33,273 nucleotides of DNA from contig PLTZ01000031.1 in assembly GCA_003164715.1 (NCBI GenBank), positions 1 through 33,273 on the forward strand, given 5' to 3'. Source of the DNA: Opitutaceae bacterium (GTDB lineage Bacteria; Verrucomicrobiota; Verrucomicrobiia; Opitutales; Opitutaceae). The position numbers were made by a program, and so were the translations under genes. The notes below the pieces were generated by a model. The model saw only the letters and a program-made list of their open reading frames with translations, ran no database searches and was not told the origin of the DNA. Below are positions 33,165 to 33,273 of this stretch, piece after piece; position 1 is the stretch's first letter, and each line of letters opens with the position of its first letter.

Positions 33165-33273
33165 CGTGGCTCGGATTCTCTGGGGTTTCGCCGTCTTCCT
33201 TGTCCTATAGATCGTTGGGATTCCCGGGTCGAGCCCCGCGTGGCCGGCGGGCAGTCAGACCTATAGAGATCCT
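33165..33273. promoter_or_regulatory. Upstream region of the Tat-exported isomerase gene, cut by the window edge
   Basis: The last 109 bases carry no gene. CCTATAG occurs twice (33204-33210 and 33260-33266), and its reverse complement could serve as a -10-like element for the minus-strand gene, but no convincing -35 partner is seen. Confidence 0.3.

Noticed and set aside
33204-33266. Two CCTATAG copies as paired -10 elements or binding sites
   Set aside because: No suitable -35 partner is seen, and the same heptamer also occurs at 24166-24172 across the GH88 stop codon, so it is probably chance.

Overview
The window is high-GC chromosomal DNA with 25 supportable protein genes, the 3' part of one tRNA, and no sign of phage, plasmid, insertion sequence or CRISPR. 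The gene content suggests a carbohydrate-degrading member of the Verrucomicrobiota, probably near the Opitutaceae. Reasons are the mix of Gfo/Idh/MocA oxidoreductases, sugar isomerase-like TIM barrels and Tat-exported proteins with secreted glycosidases, the two-gene AmmeMemoRadiSam cassette, and a secreted protein ending in two copies of a roughly 140-residue module of a kind often seen in Opitutus-like genomes. The taxon is an inference; no ribosomal marker is present.

Layout, left to right. A tRNA-Leu(UAG) runs off the left edge. A secreted GH36-like glycosidase (minus) diverges from a FucP-type sugar/H+ symporter (plus), which is followed by a small exported protein with a possible Cys-His-Asp triad. 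A minus-strand unit holds a two-subunit molybdenum hydroxylase (iorA/iorB-like) and a membrane protein of unknown function. On the plus strand come a secreted GH13 protein and a Gfo/Idh/MocA oxidoreductase. On the minus strand follow a large YVTN beta-propeller/Ig secreted protein, an adenosine-specific kinase family protein and an O-methyltransferase. Between the propeller gene and the kinase lies a short decayed Gfo/Idh/MocA fragment.

The middle carries a compact AmmeMemoRadiSam cassette (a LigB/Memo-like domain fused to AMMECR1, then a radical SAM enzyme) and a large exported (alpha/alpha)6-barrel glycosidase-like protein. From 22.1 to 26.3 kb a tight minus-strand operon encodes an SDR, a GH88 unsaturated uronyl hydrolase, a TIM-barrel isomerase and a Gfo/Idh/MocA oxidoreductase. 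It diverges from L-rhamnose mutarotase. Next come an exported alpha/beta hydrolase and a GH28-like beta-helix protein, then apt and a ClC antiporter, and finally, on the minus strand, a flavin reductase-like protein and a Tat-exported hydroxypyruvate isomerase-like protein.

Taken together, GH88, GH28-like, GH36-like, FucP-like and RhaM point to use of a plant or algal polysaccharide rich in uronic acid and deoxysugar, such as rhamnogalacturonan or ulvan. The sequence does not fix the substrate. The least understood parts are the AmmeMemoRadiSam pair, the putative Cys-His-Asp protein and the unassigned (alpha/alpha)6 protein. Several genes have GC-rich hairpins lying on or just after the stop codon without a U-tract.
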